From Clavelina lepadiformis (Eukaryota > Chordata > Ascidiacea > Aplousobranchia > Clavelinidae), in NCBI RefSeq assembly GCF_947623445.1, contig NC_135242.1, positions 3,348,001 to 3,412,000 of the forward strand: a stretch of DNA of 64,000 nt, given 5' to 3'. The notes beneath the pieces are model-generated. The model saw nothing but the letters and a program-made list of their open reading frames with translations, searched no databases and was not told where the DNA came from. Position numbers and translations under genes: made by a program. Shown one piece after another: positions 15,274 through 39,165 of this stretch. Positions within the stretch are counted from its first letter, which is position 1; each line of letters starts with the position of its first letter.

Positions 15274-18139
15274 CTTGCAAAAGTTGGTCGAGTAATTAGT
15301 GTTAAAATTTGTTTCACCAGGAATTTGCGTAATGTTAGTAATGCAAAATAAGCTGCTTGAAAAAGGTAATCTTCATGTTTTAAAGGACAGGTAAAACCTT
15401 ACTTAACTCAACTTTGACATGGAAAGTTGTACTCTACCTACCCAAAGATTGATCTATTGCACTGTTTATGACTCGAAAAAATTGCCTAAATATTTAAATA
15501 AGCTCTTAAACTATCAGGTTGCTATTTCATCTTTTATTGCTTGTGTACTTGAGAAAATTTTTGTCTCAAAAAATTAGATTTATCAAATTTCAACCCTATC
15601 TTTTTCTGTTAGGTTGGCATTGCCATAAATGACAGTTTTGTTTCAGAAACTGTCCCACAAAAATAAACCTTTAAACAAACCACATATCATCTCTCCTGCA
15701 GTAACGTGCCAAGAGTGACGTTATACGTCTGTCTACATTTTGAGCATTGGTAGTGCACGAGTTGATTATCATGTTATATTGTTCTATTATTAGCTTCAAA
15801 ACGCCTAATGGCAAAAATTTCAGGAAGTGAAGATGTGAGACAAACTGCAGTGAACCATGTTCTGCTGTGGTTTTAATTTCAAAAACTTCCGTGAGATGAT
15901 GTAATTTTTAAACCAATTAGTGGTAAGATCATTTAACCTCTCCCTTAACACTTGTCGATAAACAAACAAAAGTTTACGCTACAAGAACAGCAATGTAATG
16001 TGCATTACTCCAGATCCATAGCCTTTTGCTTTACAAAATCTACTCTATGTGATGAACGACCTAAACTTTATACAAATTTGTTTACAGTACAGGTTTCTAA
16101 ACGTCAGTGCAGAAAACGTTTTAAATATCAGGGAGTATGTTGTCAAAAGTGCACCATAACCAGGAAGTATGATACGAAGTAATGTGTAAGAACGTGTCAT
16201 TTATGCTTGCAGGATCCAGAATTGAACTCTTCATAAGAACAACGTGACTGTTTTCAAATGTTTTAACTGCGTTAAATACTTTATTAGAAATATAACAAAG
16301 TAAAAATATGCCAGGGAACCAACTCATATCAGAAATTGTCATAAACGTGTTTTAGCTCTTTGCTTTGCATTTATAGAGTTCACATTAGCATCGTGGCAAG
16401 TTAATTGAATTGAAAATCTGCTTGAGTTTAGATGAAATGCACTTACTTTTTAACCTGAAAGCAGGTTTGCTTCGATGTGAACCCCTTTTCAATATGTACA
16501 AAATGTCTCCAGTTTCACCTAACTTCTGATATAGCATGCACTTATAAAATCTCTACAAAAACACGAAAGACATATTTTGGGTGAGATTCAAGTGTGGAGA
16601 GCAAATATTCAGCTAAACAATAATTTCTGTGGCAAAGCTTCATCGTGATAAATTAGAATTTTCATATAATGCCTTTCGCAGACTCATTCCAACCAATTAC
16701 TCTTATAAACCGCTTATTCCTTACAGACAATGTTTTTATCACACCGCAGAATAGAATTGGCTGAAAAGCAAAGCTATTAGAGTCAAATTTTGCAAACATT
16801 CGACGCTTGGTTGCACATTTTGGTGTATCAATACAATCCGAGCAACACAGACTTTGAGTATGAATTAGGAAATGTTTTATTAGCATTTACAGACATGTTG
16901 TGGTTGGCTTGCGAAGAAGAGGCAACACACGATTGCAAGAAAAACATCTTACAAACATCATCTCCATACAGTAATATTTCACTAGCCAATTTTTTACATC
17001 ACTGGCAGCGAACACCCATCAACATAAATGAGTTCACGATGTTTGATTCAACAAATTAAAGAGAATAGGAGTAAGCTATGATTTACAACCGAAGTTAATT
17101 TTTCTAGAATAACTTTTATCTACAATACTTTACACGTGGTTTAGTTAAACAAGAAACACATTGAAGATTAATTATTATTAATACTACACGGAATAAAAAA
17201 TTCAGCAGAAATGTTTAAATGTGAGAGGGTTTATTCACACGTCTCTTTACGTAGATGATCTGACCACATGATATATAAGCCAAAAGTGTAAACGCAAGAA
17301 AGAAAGCTTATCATCAACGATCTACGTTTGTGGAAAAAAATCAATGCAATAATGTGCACAATAAGTGCAGATATTTCAAATAGAAGCCGACTATCGTTTG
17401 TTTAAGCATAGAGTTAAGAGAAGGAATAATTAACAGACAAAGGCTGTCGATCAATCAGCCTTGCAGTGCAATTTTTACACACAACTTGAAATTGAGACAC
17501 GAACTAGTGTTTCTAAATACAAAAATTGTTTATAAGTGCACTTATAAACCCTTGGAATGCGGGCATTATCCACAATGATATCATCATATGTTGATTAAAT
17601 TCGCAAATATAAATTATCAAACACACGAAATTAAAAAAATTTGAAAATGAACATTCAATCACCTAATATACTATTAAGTGACATTCACCACAACTTAATG
17701 AAAAAAGTTAACTTTTTTAAACAGAAATTTTAGTAGAGAGTAACATAATAATTCAGAAAACGTGAACCGAGTCTTTCAGCAGACTTTTTTGCAAGTGCAC
17801 AATTTGCAAAAACCTATACATTTGGACAGTTAGCTGTACACAAAGATGCAATAAATCGTTGTCATGTGGCAAATTACTAATAGAAAGTACACAAAAATTA
17901 CGCCGTAAATTAGTAACAACAACATATATATGAAAAAAACAAACTTTTTTAATCTGTTTAGAAAATTTATATGTTCAATATCATCCTGAAGTGTTAAAAC
18001 AGTTTTTCTGAGTAAATGATTAACAAATATCTAAACAAACGATATAGCTTACAAGTATTCAACTAACGGTAAACATTCCTCACGATTTAAGATTTAGTTT
18101 AAGGCACTAACATAATTGACAATTCTCATCAACTACGCT
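15274..18139. other. spacer between kinase A and kinase B
   Basis: About 2.9 kb upstream of kinase A and downstream of kinase B; presumably holds the kinase A promoter. An 89-codon frame at 16790-17059 (+) has no recognised domain and no supporting splice context. Nothing else was seen. Confidence 0.4.
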
Positions 18140-23244
<5,105 letters not shown>

Positions 23245-26200
23245 CTTTTCTTTTCTATTTCTCTACAAACCCGTTAAAATTTACCTCATTCTTTCAAATA
23301 TGTATCTGCAGGCTAAATTTCTCCTAAACACACCCTAATATAGAATCTAGAAGATAAAAATTCATTAGTTTACAAAATTGGTTAAAAATAATATTGAAAT
23401 ATATATACTACAATATTAAAAGGGGCGTTTGCATAAAAGAATCATTTTAGTCACAAATGTGTTTATTTTGTAGTACAGCTTAAACTGACAAATATGAACA
23501 CAGCCGCCTCTCAACAGACACTTAAAATGGGCAACCTTACAAGACATTCTTTCAGTCTACCACGGTCTGCTACACTTCAGCGATCACCACAATACTTGAG
23601 ATTATCAAGCGCAAGGGAGTAAGTGGAATGTGAGACAAGGCGGTGAAATTAGCGGTTAAACTCTCAGAGGCCATTACCAGTAATAAGTTTCTTTACCTCT
23701 GAGTGAACTTGCACAGCTAAATACCTTACTACCACATGTAGTCTCAGTGAGATATCAAATGGAAAACATTACCAAGAAGTCAAGATAGATAAAGAATAAA
23801 TTGCTAACAATTTAGCAATTGCCTGAGACACTGTTCGACGTATTTCCCACATTCTAAAGCACATAATTGCAAGACACGTATGTCTAACATCCATAACCTA
23901 TTAGAGGAAGTAGAAGTGTTACCATAACCATTAAGCCAATGACCAGTTTCTAATAATAAATATATACAAACATTGAGTATATACACCTACTTACAAAGTT
24001 ATTTTAAAACTTTCTCAAACTACTATAGACATGGGTTATATATAGATTTAAAAAAGTTAAACCTGAACAGTACTATACATAAAGTAATTTTTAACCAGAG
24101 GTTTGAAACACACAACACAAATAAATATTTGTACACCTATTTAATTTATTAACAAAAACATAGATTTACCCTAATGTAAAATATCCAAAATTGTTCAGTC
24201 AACAATGCATATTTAACACAAACAAAATACCTTTAATATGTATTCACAATTTAAAAGCATCATAACTATGCTATGGGCAAAAACATTAACCAAACCAAAA
24301 TTTGGGCCTAGTATATAAGTACACAACCAGATGACATCACAATTTGAGTAGCTGGGGTCTAGCATACAAAGGCATCCTGTGGTTGTACACTTGCATACTA
24401 TGCCCTAAATTCCTTGATAATATGTCTACTGGTTACCATGCGAAATATTCAGTTGTCTGTGGATAACCTTAATATTATGTCAGTATGTAGGGCTATATAA
24501 ATGTCTGATTACAGGCAACTGTTTGCAACAAAAAACAAACAATCTGGTTAAAGTCTGGCTAACTGTTGTTTGTTGACTTTGTTCCTAATGCACTCTACTT
24601 TCATTTTGTTGTACGTGCGCCCCGCTTTTCAGTTATGCTTCAGCCCCTGACGTAGTTTCACATAGTTGCGGCTGGTTTATTACTTAACACCACTTCCTCA
24701 TACTGCACGAGCAGTGCAGGAAATAGCGCTACCGATTCATTATTAAATCTTACGTTGGGCAAGGGAACGGCCATTTCTCATTAACCACTATCAAGATTGA
24801 AATATTTCCTTTGAAAAGCATAACGAATGGAAGCATCAAGGTGATTACTATAAACTTTTGAAAGTTAATTATTTAGAAGTTGAATAATACCGTCATTTCA
24901 GGTAACAAACAACAAAGAAATTAGCCATCGTCATTAGCTAAACATACGTCATTTAAATTTTCGAGCAAGCTTAGATAATAATCATTTCAGATCTGTTGCA
25001 ATTACACCGCTACAGTAACAACGTAAGCAAAACCTGAACTGCCATAGTAATAGATGCTATTACAACAGGAAACTGAGTGAATGTACACGCACCACTTTGA
25101 AATGCATTGAAGCTAGGTACTGTACCACGCATGCGTGACTCACTGATTATATGCATTCGGTGATGCGTTTCATTAACTGAAAAAGCACGACGGCAGACAG
25201 TCGTGTTTTAGCTTTTTAATCAGTCTGTCAACAATGTATGATTAAAATCAACATTTAAGTGAAACTAATTTACATTACATAAATTTACATTCCCAAGTCC
25301 AAACCAAAGGCTAAAATAACAGCGGTTTAGTAAATAAACACGCCTAAAAACAGTAGGAGACTACAAGTAGGTATAAGTTTCGACTGACATATTGCAACAG
25401 CAAAAGCTCAAGACATCGTGCCAGTAACTACCATAACTTCCTCATATGCGATAATATGCTTCAGGCCAGACAATACTTCCGTCTTATTCTGCTTTCGTTG
25501 TCTAAAAACGTTCGTTAATGTGATAACGCCTTATCAACTACTGTACTTTGCAAATCGACAATTAACAAGAAAATCAAAACTACCTTTCAACCAAACAAGT
25601 GCTAACTGCGGAAAGTAAAAGCTTAAAAATAATCTAAGCTCGTACGCGTTTGTTCAGCAGAGAACAAACAATAAAACGAAAGTATGTCGGTGTCAGCTAT
25701 GACGTAATCGAACAAAGCAAGTTTTAAAAGACACTCAAACCAATGATATAAAGATATAACTTTATATCGTTGCTCAAACGATAACTGTAAATAAATAAAT
25801 AACATAACCTTTCCAGCAACATATCGACCTATCTTCAAACAACATTAAGTGACTAGAACAACGAATATACGTTATAAGCCCACCTGAAGTGATTGATGAT
25901 AGTCCAGTCTGACGTTTTTAAAACCATCCCACATTCCTCAAACTCTGCCTACTCCGTATCAAAAAATTTCTAAACTTTTTTACTTCCTCGTCAGTAGTTA
26001 ACAAACGGCGATGTTTAACATTTTAATACACAAGCATTCTTGTCTTACCTATTTCACTATATTTGAAATAAAAAAGCGTTCACGTTGAAAAATTCAATAA
26101 TAAACAAAATATGTTGTTAATAATAGCTATAGCAAGCAATTAATTCATGAAAAAACAAGGAAGCGATACTGAACAATGAGGGCTGACTTTGATTAGCTGG

Positions 26201-27542
26201 TGTAGATTACAGTATTTGTAATCTTACGAGTGGAATGTGTCAGTAATTCAAGAACATACAACAACTTAAGTACACTGAAAGGAAACTTGAAGATTTGCTT
26301 GAATCGTTTTGATTAAAAGCTCTTACAGTGGATGCTGTTATGAAGTCAAATAGAGTTTTTAATCAGCTTTAGCTTAACAGAAAAAGTGAACAAAGGTGGT
26401 CAAACAACAAAACCTAGTTGATTTATTTAGGCAATAAGCAAAGCTAGGAGGTCAAATTCAGACAAAGAATCAATGTAAACATGTATGAAGAGCAAACTTG
26501 AACCCAGGAAAGAAACCTCATGAAACAGGAAATAGTTTTACAGTAATACTTGCAGGGCAACAAAACAACAAATTAGCATACGTGAAACAAACAATGTGAT
26601 ATGCTTGAGCAGGGCTGGGCAAGCTTGTTCAATGAAAGAGTCACTTGCGGAAAATTACAAACACCAGCGAGTCGCAAAATCAGTAGTGTCAATACTGTAC
26701 AAATACGGTAAACAATGAATGGATAATGAACAGTAATGGATATTACTATTCAGCTACAAGAGCCACCAAAATGTAGAGTTTAGTTACAAAACAAATTCCA
26801 ATCAGATAAAAGCGTATTTTAGTTGTTGCGTTGCCCCGTTCTTAAAACTGTTATTACTGTATACACTATTAGTTGATATTTCACCAGAAATTGGGTATGG
26901 TTGAAAAACTTTTTTTAATGTGGTAAAACTTCTGCATATAACGACAGTAGTTAAATTACATAAATAAACCAAAAACTCGGCAGAAACACAAACAATGGGC
27001 CACAGTTTAGATCAGCACGAGAGGAAACCTACTGGGTTTTCCATCATGTGTGCTATTGGACGCTGATATTTCGCAGTTATTTTGTTATTCGTTATAGATG
27101 AAATATTCTGTACAGTTATATCACAAAGGATCGAAGAATTTATCTATGCAACATAACATTTGCTCCTGTTATAAAATGTTTACATACATAGGCGAAAAAC
27201 ATAAAAACCACAGCTTTAAATCTCTTAAAAATTCACTCAGATAAATGCATACACGATTGGAAATGTATAAACATTAGTAGCACTTTTGTCTAAATTAAAC
27301 ACGGTGAATAGTTTGATAACAGGCATTGCTACAAAATGATCAGCAAAATTAATCGGGCATTTTTGTAATGCATCACAAGGAATTGTGCTGAAATTTCACA
27401 CAATCGCGATCACTAACACAAAGTCTGCAGCATAAACCAATGTGATTTGCGTTAAGTCTCTGTATCCTGCACGTACAAGTATGTAAGGGTGGTCGATTTG
27501 CAAAAAATTAACTTTAAATAAATAAGAAATTGGCGGAAACCA
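23245..27542. other. spacer between kinase B and kinase C
   Basis: About 4.3 kb, AT-rich, should contain the kinase B promoter and any untranslated 5' exon. Short frames at 25418-25838 lie on both strands and look random. A weak hAT-end-like motif, GGGCTGGGCAAGCTTG near 26613, has no partner. No gene was recognised. Confidence 0.4.
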
Positions 27543-31634
<4,092 letters not shown>

Positions 31635-33217
31635 TGTTGCTTGTATGGCAACTTTTCTAGCACAATGCTTTATTGTAGCTTTTGTATTTCACCTTATACG
31701 TTGTATCCCTTATCTTTTCTATTTAATCTGCTAGAGCCAGGTTATAAACTTAAAATATAAAATCTATCGCTTGTGGTGTTGGAATACTCAGCAACATTGA
31801 CAGACTTCCTCAAACAATATTGCAATTGGATTAACACATAGTTAGCTGTCTGATAGCAGCCGAAAAAGACATTTGAGCAAATTTCACTTCCTGATATCGC
31901 TGAAGTTGTCCATTCTCCTATACCTATTGCCTGAAACTAATATGACATAATACACGAAGTCATACATGCTTACTTGGACTGCCTTCAATGTTCTAAACTT
32001 CCTGGTATTAGTTGCCACTAAACCAGCAAAACTGCCCACACAGTTTTAAGTATTTAAAGCCACAACTATTACGTCAGCGATTCCTTCTACCTGAAACTTG
32101 GTTCTGTTCTAATGCAGCGCACTTGCTTATAATTCATAAGTGTTACTAATAAGTGGTTTGTTATTGGAGCAATAAAACAACTACTTGGCTAGATTAAAAT
32201 TGTACGGCTGGTGGCTGAAATGTTTCCAACATAGACTCGTCCTTTCAAAACAACTACGTTTATTTGTATTTTTACAAAAATATAAACAAAATGCACATGT
32301 CAAAGTTTCTTGAAAGTAATTATAAAAGTAACAAAATCCTAAAATGTACCTTAGCACCAACCGAAGTTCATCAGAATGAAAACAAACAATTCCAGACCAC
32401 AAGTATAAAACAACACAAACTTTGTTCGGAAAGCATTATCTAACCAAGCTATCCACAACTTAAACAACAACATCTAACTCACTGCAGCTGCACCTTGCCA
32501 CTACACCAAGTAACAAAATTGTCATGTGTGCAGTAATACAAGTTACAGATGTAAACACTAAAGATAGACAAAAACTTTTAAATATTTTATAACTCAAAAC
32601 ATGAAAATTCTACTTACAGAAGAGCATTAGTTTCACAGTATTGATATCAATAATAAAAACTATACCAAGCCTAGCTCAATTTAGATTAAATTTTGGCGAC
32701 ACTCAAAAGTACACTAAAACAGTGTAACCGGATGCAAATGCAGGGTTGAAGCTATAACTTCTGTACAAAACACAACATAGCCGTCTAAGTAACAATGATG
32801 TGAGATGTTTCAATTTTATGTAAGTAGATTTCAATTACAAGGCAGAGACAAAGAGAGAGCAATTTGATATGGAGATAAATTATTACCATTCTAAATGTAA
32901 TCTGCGGATTACAGTTGTGGTTTGAAACTTGGCTCATAGAAATCTAACAGCTAAGTGCAAAAAATCTGTACATGAACACATGGATTTACCGAGTGGACAA
33001 CATTTCAAAAGTAATAAAGTTATTCTCTCGTGGTTCTAATGCGACACCAGTACATTTTACAAAGTGTGCCTAAACTTGCACAAATACTAACGACCACTGT
33101 TCCATGTCAACTGCAAGTTGTGCTGGACAACATCAGATATGTTAAGACAAAGTGAATTTCGGGTTTCTATCATTAGCCGAAGATAAAAACAACTTACTAA
33201 CCAGCATGAAATATCTC
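31635..33217. other. spacer between kinase C and IFT52
   Basis: About 1.6 kb holding the kinase C 5' flank and the IFT52 3' flank, AT-rich. No coding frame or element was recognised. Confidence 0.4.
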
Positions 33218-36200
33218 TCATGATTCGTGGTCCTGCAAGGTAAAGGGATGTCAGTGTAAGAATTTTTGAAATGGTGCTGCAGCAAATGAGAGGCTAAGCT
33301 AGGTCACTCACACCTTCAGGTCAGTCGCTCCTAACCAGTACAGCAATGCATGACTGCCTTGCAATAAACTTACCATTATCGCTTTCTTAAACTCGACAAC
33401 TTGAAAGAGAACGTGCTCAAGGATGTGCTTTGCATCTCGCTCTTCTTTCGGGAGTTTAGGAGAAATTCCCAAGATGTCTCCACATTCTCGAACGTAATAT
33501 TCCAAATCGTCATCGTTGCCTATGAGTTGAAAAAAATGACTTTTTCAAATTGCAGATTAACAGTTCATGACATACAAAGCATGCACAATTAAACATGCTA
33601 TGCTGTGCATTGATTTGGTGGTCACTCCTGAAAGGGAAACCACTCTCTCATTGTTACTGTTATGGCCATAAACTAGGTTCACAAATGGTTACAAATTAAT
33701 GGGAAGTACAACGTCAAGTGCAACAATCATTTGGAACGTACATTTGTTTGTAATCTGGGCAAGTCGGACCTTCTCTGAGGAGAAACATTCATCGAGGTCA
33801 AAGAGGTCAAGTGAGGGCCCGGGCAGATCTTGGAACTCTGGAGGAAAAACCTAGAAGAATACATTTTCACTTCAAATTTTGTTATTAGTTCAACATAATA
33901 ATACACTTGTGGGCAAAGAAACTGGTTCAGGTGAAGTATTTCTTATCAAGAAACTGACAGCTGGTTGTAGAGATGGGAGCGGGGTTTCAAAATTGGGTGG
34001 AATCAACGTGAGAGGCTCGTGCTTCACATTCGTATCTTCAAATGCTCTGCAAATACAATTAAGCAACAACTTAAATCAGAAATATACTGCAACAGAGATA
34101 CTACGTAGCTACCGATAACAACTTAAGATAGAAATCTGAAGTAGTTGAAAGTTAATTTAAGATATATGGTTATAGTATGAAGATTGAAGCAACGCATACT
34201 CAGGACCAGTGGCTGGTGGGTATAACACACACAGTCATAATGGTAACAAATTGGCAGCTAAAGTGAACATAAGGCTATCATGTATATAAGTTTAGGCAAA
34301 AACAGAACAAAACACACACTTGAGGACTTTGGGCAAAATACTGTTTCCCATCTTAAACAGCTGCTGATCAAATAAGTGAGTGAAGTCAGTTGGAATATCA
34401 TCTCCTTCTTGCAAGCAGCTCTTAAGCCTTGACGAAAAAATACAACTCAGTTAGTTTAAAAGGCTAGAAAAGGCACCAATGAATTTAAGGCCTTAGGTGG
34501 AAATTTTTTTGCTAAAGGGAACTATATCAACCTCCCATCTAAGCTACTTTTAAAGGATAACTTAATATTGAAAGCACACAGCATTGCACAAAATAATCAG
34601 CATGATCCACTCAGCGACCTGGCTGAAAGCTTCTCTGTGTGTGGCAACATGTTGTAATCAGATATCTCTGGATCTTCGGCGTCGATTGCATTTAACTCAA
34701 TGTCGTCGGTGGTCAGCCATTTCACCAACACATCCTTTAGTCAAAAAAAATAAAAACTTTAAAGCCAGCAAAATACGAAAGAAATTATCATAAAAGGGTC
34801 CGATATAATTCAGTAACTGAACAGAAAGACTACAAAAAGTTTCTTTAAACTCTAACAATGCACAAAGAGCGTGTGTAACTGTGTATATCATACCATGACT
34901 TTAGTGTTTTCCTCTTTGTCGATATACTGGTCTTGGAACATATGAGCAGACCCCAACACAGCAAGCTTGCCTCCAAAATGCTAAATAAAGAATTTTCACT
35001 CAAATCACAATGAAGAAATAATGCCAAGACAAAAAGGTCGCAATAAAATTGTTCCAATAGTACCTTAGATTTATACATAGCAAGCACGGGTCGGTTGACA
35101 GGAATGCAGGCTGAGCCAGTTGATAAAACTGACGTCGAAGGCTTCGCTACATTTAATGTTGCTCCATAGGGGTATACAAACTGCAAAGCTCTAAACGTAC
35201 ATAATCTTAAAAAGTAAAGCTTATGACCAGCACATGGTAATATGATCTTAAGGATATGAATGGTAAAGTATTCAGGGCATAAAAATGTGAATTGGAAAGC
35301 TAAAACAAAATTGAAAGCAGGAAGTTTATTGCGGGATTTTAAGAAGTTGAAATTTGCATATAATTTACTTTATTTATACATAACTTTTTTATTTTAAATA
35401 AACTACTATATACACATACTATTAGATGACTATTTGAGTTGTAGATAATGTCCTAGCTAACCTAATACACATGCTATAAACATCAAAAAAATTGGCTAAA
35501 GCTATTCTGTTGTCATTACTGGATGCAGTAAAGACTACATAATCGGATTTGGAAATGAAAATTTTACATCCCAACTCCCAAGACAAAAAAGCTATTAATG
35601 ACAAATTTAAATAAATTTGCCTTTGTTTATCTAAAATCTAATAATTGTAAACTATATTAGCATGAATGTTTTCAGCCATGGTTCATCCTTAACATGTTGA
35701 TTGCTAGGAGTCAATCGACAATCCGACCGTAGACGTCACACTTTCCACGCCATGAAAACAAAAATACGTTGCAAATCTGTTAAGTACATTTGTTCCGAGT
35801 TGCCAATTTGACGTCTTTTTTCTGATCTTGTCAGGAATTGGCATATAAATTGTATGAAAATTAGTTAGGTTAAGTCATGTTGACAGACTTCGTTGCTTTT
35901 TAACATGAAGCATCTCAATACACAATTAACCCCAGGATGGCAATCAACATGTTAACAATAGTCTTAAGAACCCATGGTTAATATGAGCATGTGATGGCAC
36001 TATACGAAAAGTTTCCCACGCAACTTTCCTTGTTTGCTTTACCTCGATATCAAGTCCTCATCATTCATTGGCTTTTTGTAAACACTTTTTGTGAAATACA
36101 AACAAAGCAATTTCAGTTTCTGATGCCAATCGTTTCAAAATATAACAACCAGAACATTTACATAGAAACATGCTATTATATAGCGCAGGACTTTGACAAC

Positions 36201-37447
36201 AGAAAGTATAATGTTACCGAACCAACATCAAATTTAGGTAATTGCTCTTGATATAAACTTACTGAGCAATTTGATTTATTCCACTATCCTTGTTTGTTTC
36301 ATCTTCAAGACCAGGCACATATTTTCCAGCAGCTCGACTTATCGCACGATTTAGGACACCGTTGCTAACCAGTGCCTCTTTTGGGTGGAAGTATTTGTAA
36401 TAAACACTTCGTACGACCGCGTCTAAATGTACGAGATATCTAGATATCGATACCCGGGTTCGGTAAAAATATGTTACTTGTACAAAACCCAACGTTTGTT
36501 TACTCTTTGTCTTACCATTATTAACCATAATTCCAAAATCTTCAAGAAGAAAATTGATATTTGTGTTAAAACTGCCTTCTCCTCCCTCTCCGAGCAAAAC
36601 CAACAGACTTCCACCAGATTCAATATAACGCTTTAGGTTTTCAAACTTGGTAAAATACAAGGGACTTCAATTTGCCTTATTATCCATAAAGCATTGAATT
36701 AATTTATGCATCCTAATGCTCTGTACATCGCATTAGTCAAGCACGTAGTTTCATTTCAAACTGATATAAAAAAATTGTTTCCGTTAATATTCTGTCAGCA
36801 TTTAAGAAACCATCTATTATGCAGAAAATTAACAGCTTCAATACTTGTCTTAAATTTGTACATTGTCGATTAAATCGCAAAGGTCATTAAGTTCGCTCGC
36901 GTGCTCCCTTGGACCATTTAGATTGCATTGCTGAGATCACTAGGATCAAGATATAAAAAATCCATGAACTAAGCATACCAAGCAAGTGGTTTTAGTTAAC
37001 TTAAAATTTTTTTAGTTTGGAGGCACCAGGCAATTTGAGTACAGTTTTATTTGAAATCCTACACATGCATACAAAGCAGTTCTTACCTCAAATGTTGTGA
37101 ACTTTTCCCGGGGAGCAGCAATTATAAATAAACGTGCTTCTTTCAACTTTTCTTCTGTTATGTCATCTTTGCTTCTACAAAAAGTATTACAAAAAAGTGG
37201 TCGTCATATGTTTAAATGCATGTCAAAGACGTCATTTCCTAATCAAGAACAAAGTAAGTTATGATTAGTCTTATGTACATATATATATATTGTACTGCAT
37301 ATTCATAAAAAATACAATGCCTTACTGGGCAACCTTCCAAGAGTTGCGTAGCTTTCTATGCCAAGATTTGTAACCATTTGACAAAGTGAAAAGCTCCCGT
37401 TTAGTTTGATCAAACAAGATTAAGTTTCGAGATGCATGATCTTCCAT
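33218..37447 (-). CDS. IFT52: intraflagellar transport protein 52 (IFT52), 12 exons, 431 aa
   Basis: Core subunit of the IFT-B complex that carries cargo toward ciliary tips. Exons: 37326-37447, 37088-37175, 36516-36645, 36263-36422, 35064-35190, 34894-34980, 34619-34734, 34320-34427, 33959-34046, 33742-33850, 33374-33519, 33218-33232. The N-terminal GIFT-type domain shows LFDQTKRELFTLSNGYKSW, APREKFTTFE, LLGEGGEGSFNTNINFLLED, FHPKEALVSNGVLN and VLSTGSACIPVNRPVLA. The middle has NVKHEPLTLIPPNFETPLPS. The C-terminal region has LFDLDECFSSEKVRLAQITN and DAKHILEHVLFQVVEFKKA. The last coding exon is only 15 bases (Asp-His-Glu-Ser-stop), so the C-terminus after FKKA is shorter than in vertebrates. 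Total length is close to human (437 aa). Signals for all introns are GT-AG. Confidence 0.95.
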
Positions 37448-38842
37448 TCCCTGTCAAGGTGCAAAGTATAAAATTAAACCGAATAAATACCGAACTATTT
37501 AAATGCCAGTTTTTTGCCAGACTTTCTTCTTATCTAGGTTGCTGTTTTGAGCATAATTTACCACAAACAGGCCATGGCTATCGTTTAGACACCATATTCG
37601 ACTTCATGGAGGGTTTTTCTGTGATCTTGGATTGCAAACAGACTTGCACGTATACCATAAGGTGCCAAACCCTAGCCAACATGTTGATTGTCCGCTTTTA
37701 TATAATTGAGCTTTGGATACACAAACCTAGACAGTATCAATGTCAAAGGGGAAGTTGCCATGAAATCCAGACTGGCTTAGGCCAATAATTTAAGCGAAGT
37801 ATAACCATGCAAAAACAACAATTCTCGGATAGTCTGTCACAACTTTTTACCATTTCAGGAGCTGGAGGCATGTTATGGTTGTTCTTCCCTCAAATATTGA
37901 TGAAATGTTGTCACACCTCCTATCTGCCTTTAGGTTTTTAAAAAAATTTCTTAAATCTTAAAGAAACCAGAAAAAAGAAGTTATTACAGCACTAACACTT
38001 AGCAACTTAGTCTGTGAAATTAAATATTATATTGAAATATATTTTGACTTAGCCTATTACTTAAGAACTGTCAGTCCTAAGTTTAATCAGTCATTCCATG
38101 TTTTAATCTTTATGGCCTAGCCTATATGGTGAGTTATGTATAAATTCATTCCAAGATTTTAAACAAAAAAAACACAGAAAAACTGGTTGTTTAGACGTGA
38201 ATAAACAAAGAATTAAGGTTTCAGTTTACAACAAAATTTGAATGTTTGCACGCATGATTTCTCGATTTCTTGCCATACTTCCTTATATCAGAATAGGTTA
38301 TACAGGCCTAGACCAAATCATTAATGTTTGGAAGAATTTTAGACCGAAGAAGCCTCATCTTCCTGTAACACAGCTGAAATGAGAGATGTCGCATTTTCAG
38401 TTGGACACCTTCTGGCATTTAACAGTAACACCACTGTTAGTCATTTTCTTGGATGCTTGTAAAACGATGAATTTTAGCAATACAACCCAAAAATGTAAAT
38501 TGTGATTCATAAAAGGATACTTTACTATAATGCATTTCAAATTATTTTATTCTGTGATTATTTGTTAAATATTTTGTATGTTTATGTTTTTAGATTTCTT
38601 TTTTAACTGACAAACACCCCAATCGTTATAAAAATATTTGCCTGCTAATACTAATTGTAGCGGTTTTTTATGGTTCCTACAGATCAAGTTAAACGCATTT
38701 TGAATACTTATTTGCATTTACATTGCATTGCATTTGCATCAGTGCTGTTTTTAATGCACTGAATTTTATTATCCATTGTTACAAGTAAACTACACAGCTG
38801 TTTCAGCTTGTTTGCAATATACAACAACCGTTTGCTTTCCAT

Positions 38843-38905
38843 CAGCGGGTCCGCAACCTTTTTCGGCTCTTGGCTAGAAAAACGAAATGTTGGCGCGCCG
38901 ATAAT
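38843..38905 (+). repeat. possible hAT terminal fragment
   Basis: The stretch starting CAGCGGGTCCGCAACCTTTT resembles the terminal sequence of Charlie-type hAT elements, which begin CAG followed by a GGTCNGCAACC-like string. No opposite end or target duplication was found, so this is at most a solo fragment. Confidence 0.3.
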
Positions 38906-39110
38906 ATTACATCCTATGAGTGTTGTATTTACTCGAATCATTGACTTGAGTTAATTCTCTAGTCGAATTGAGTAACTGATAAATTGGCTAGAGTCATGTT
39001 ATGATAGTTGTGACGAAAAAAAGAAAATGAAGCACCAGAAGGTCAGTAACCGCCACCGTTAGAAATTAGATACAGACGTCTTTCGTCTAATATTGTAGAT
39101 GTCAATATTT

Positions 39111-39165
39111 AATCGGTTCGATAGCCGAGTGGTTAGAGCGCGAGACTCGCAATAATACTGCCACT
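39111..39165 (+). repeat. tRNA-like A-box fragment, possible SINE head
   Basis: The stretch contains ATAGCCGAGTGGTTAGAGCG followed by GCGAGACTCGCAAT. It resembles the D-arm and A box of class II tRNAs plus an anticodon-stem-like hairpin. No matching B box (GGTTCGAATCC-like) or acceptor stem follows, so it is not a functional tRNA gene; it is probably the decayed head of a tRNA-derived SINE. Confidence 0.4.

Noticed and set aside
26613-26690. GGGCTGGGCAAGCTTG resembling a hAT terminus
   Set aside because: Short match only, with no opposite end or 8-bp duplication.
37432-37788. 118-codon plus-strand frame
   Set aside because: No recognisable domain, overlaps the IFT52 first exon in antisense, and has no splice or composition support.
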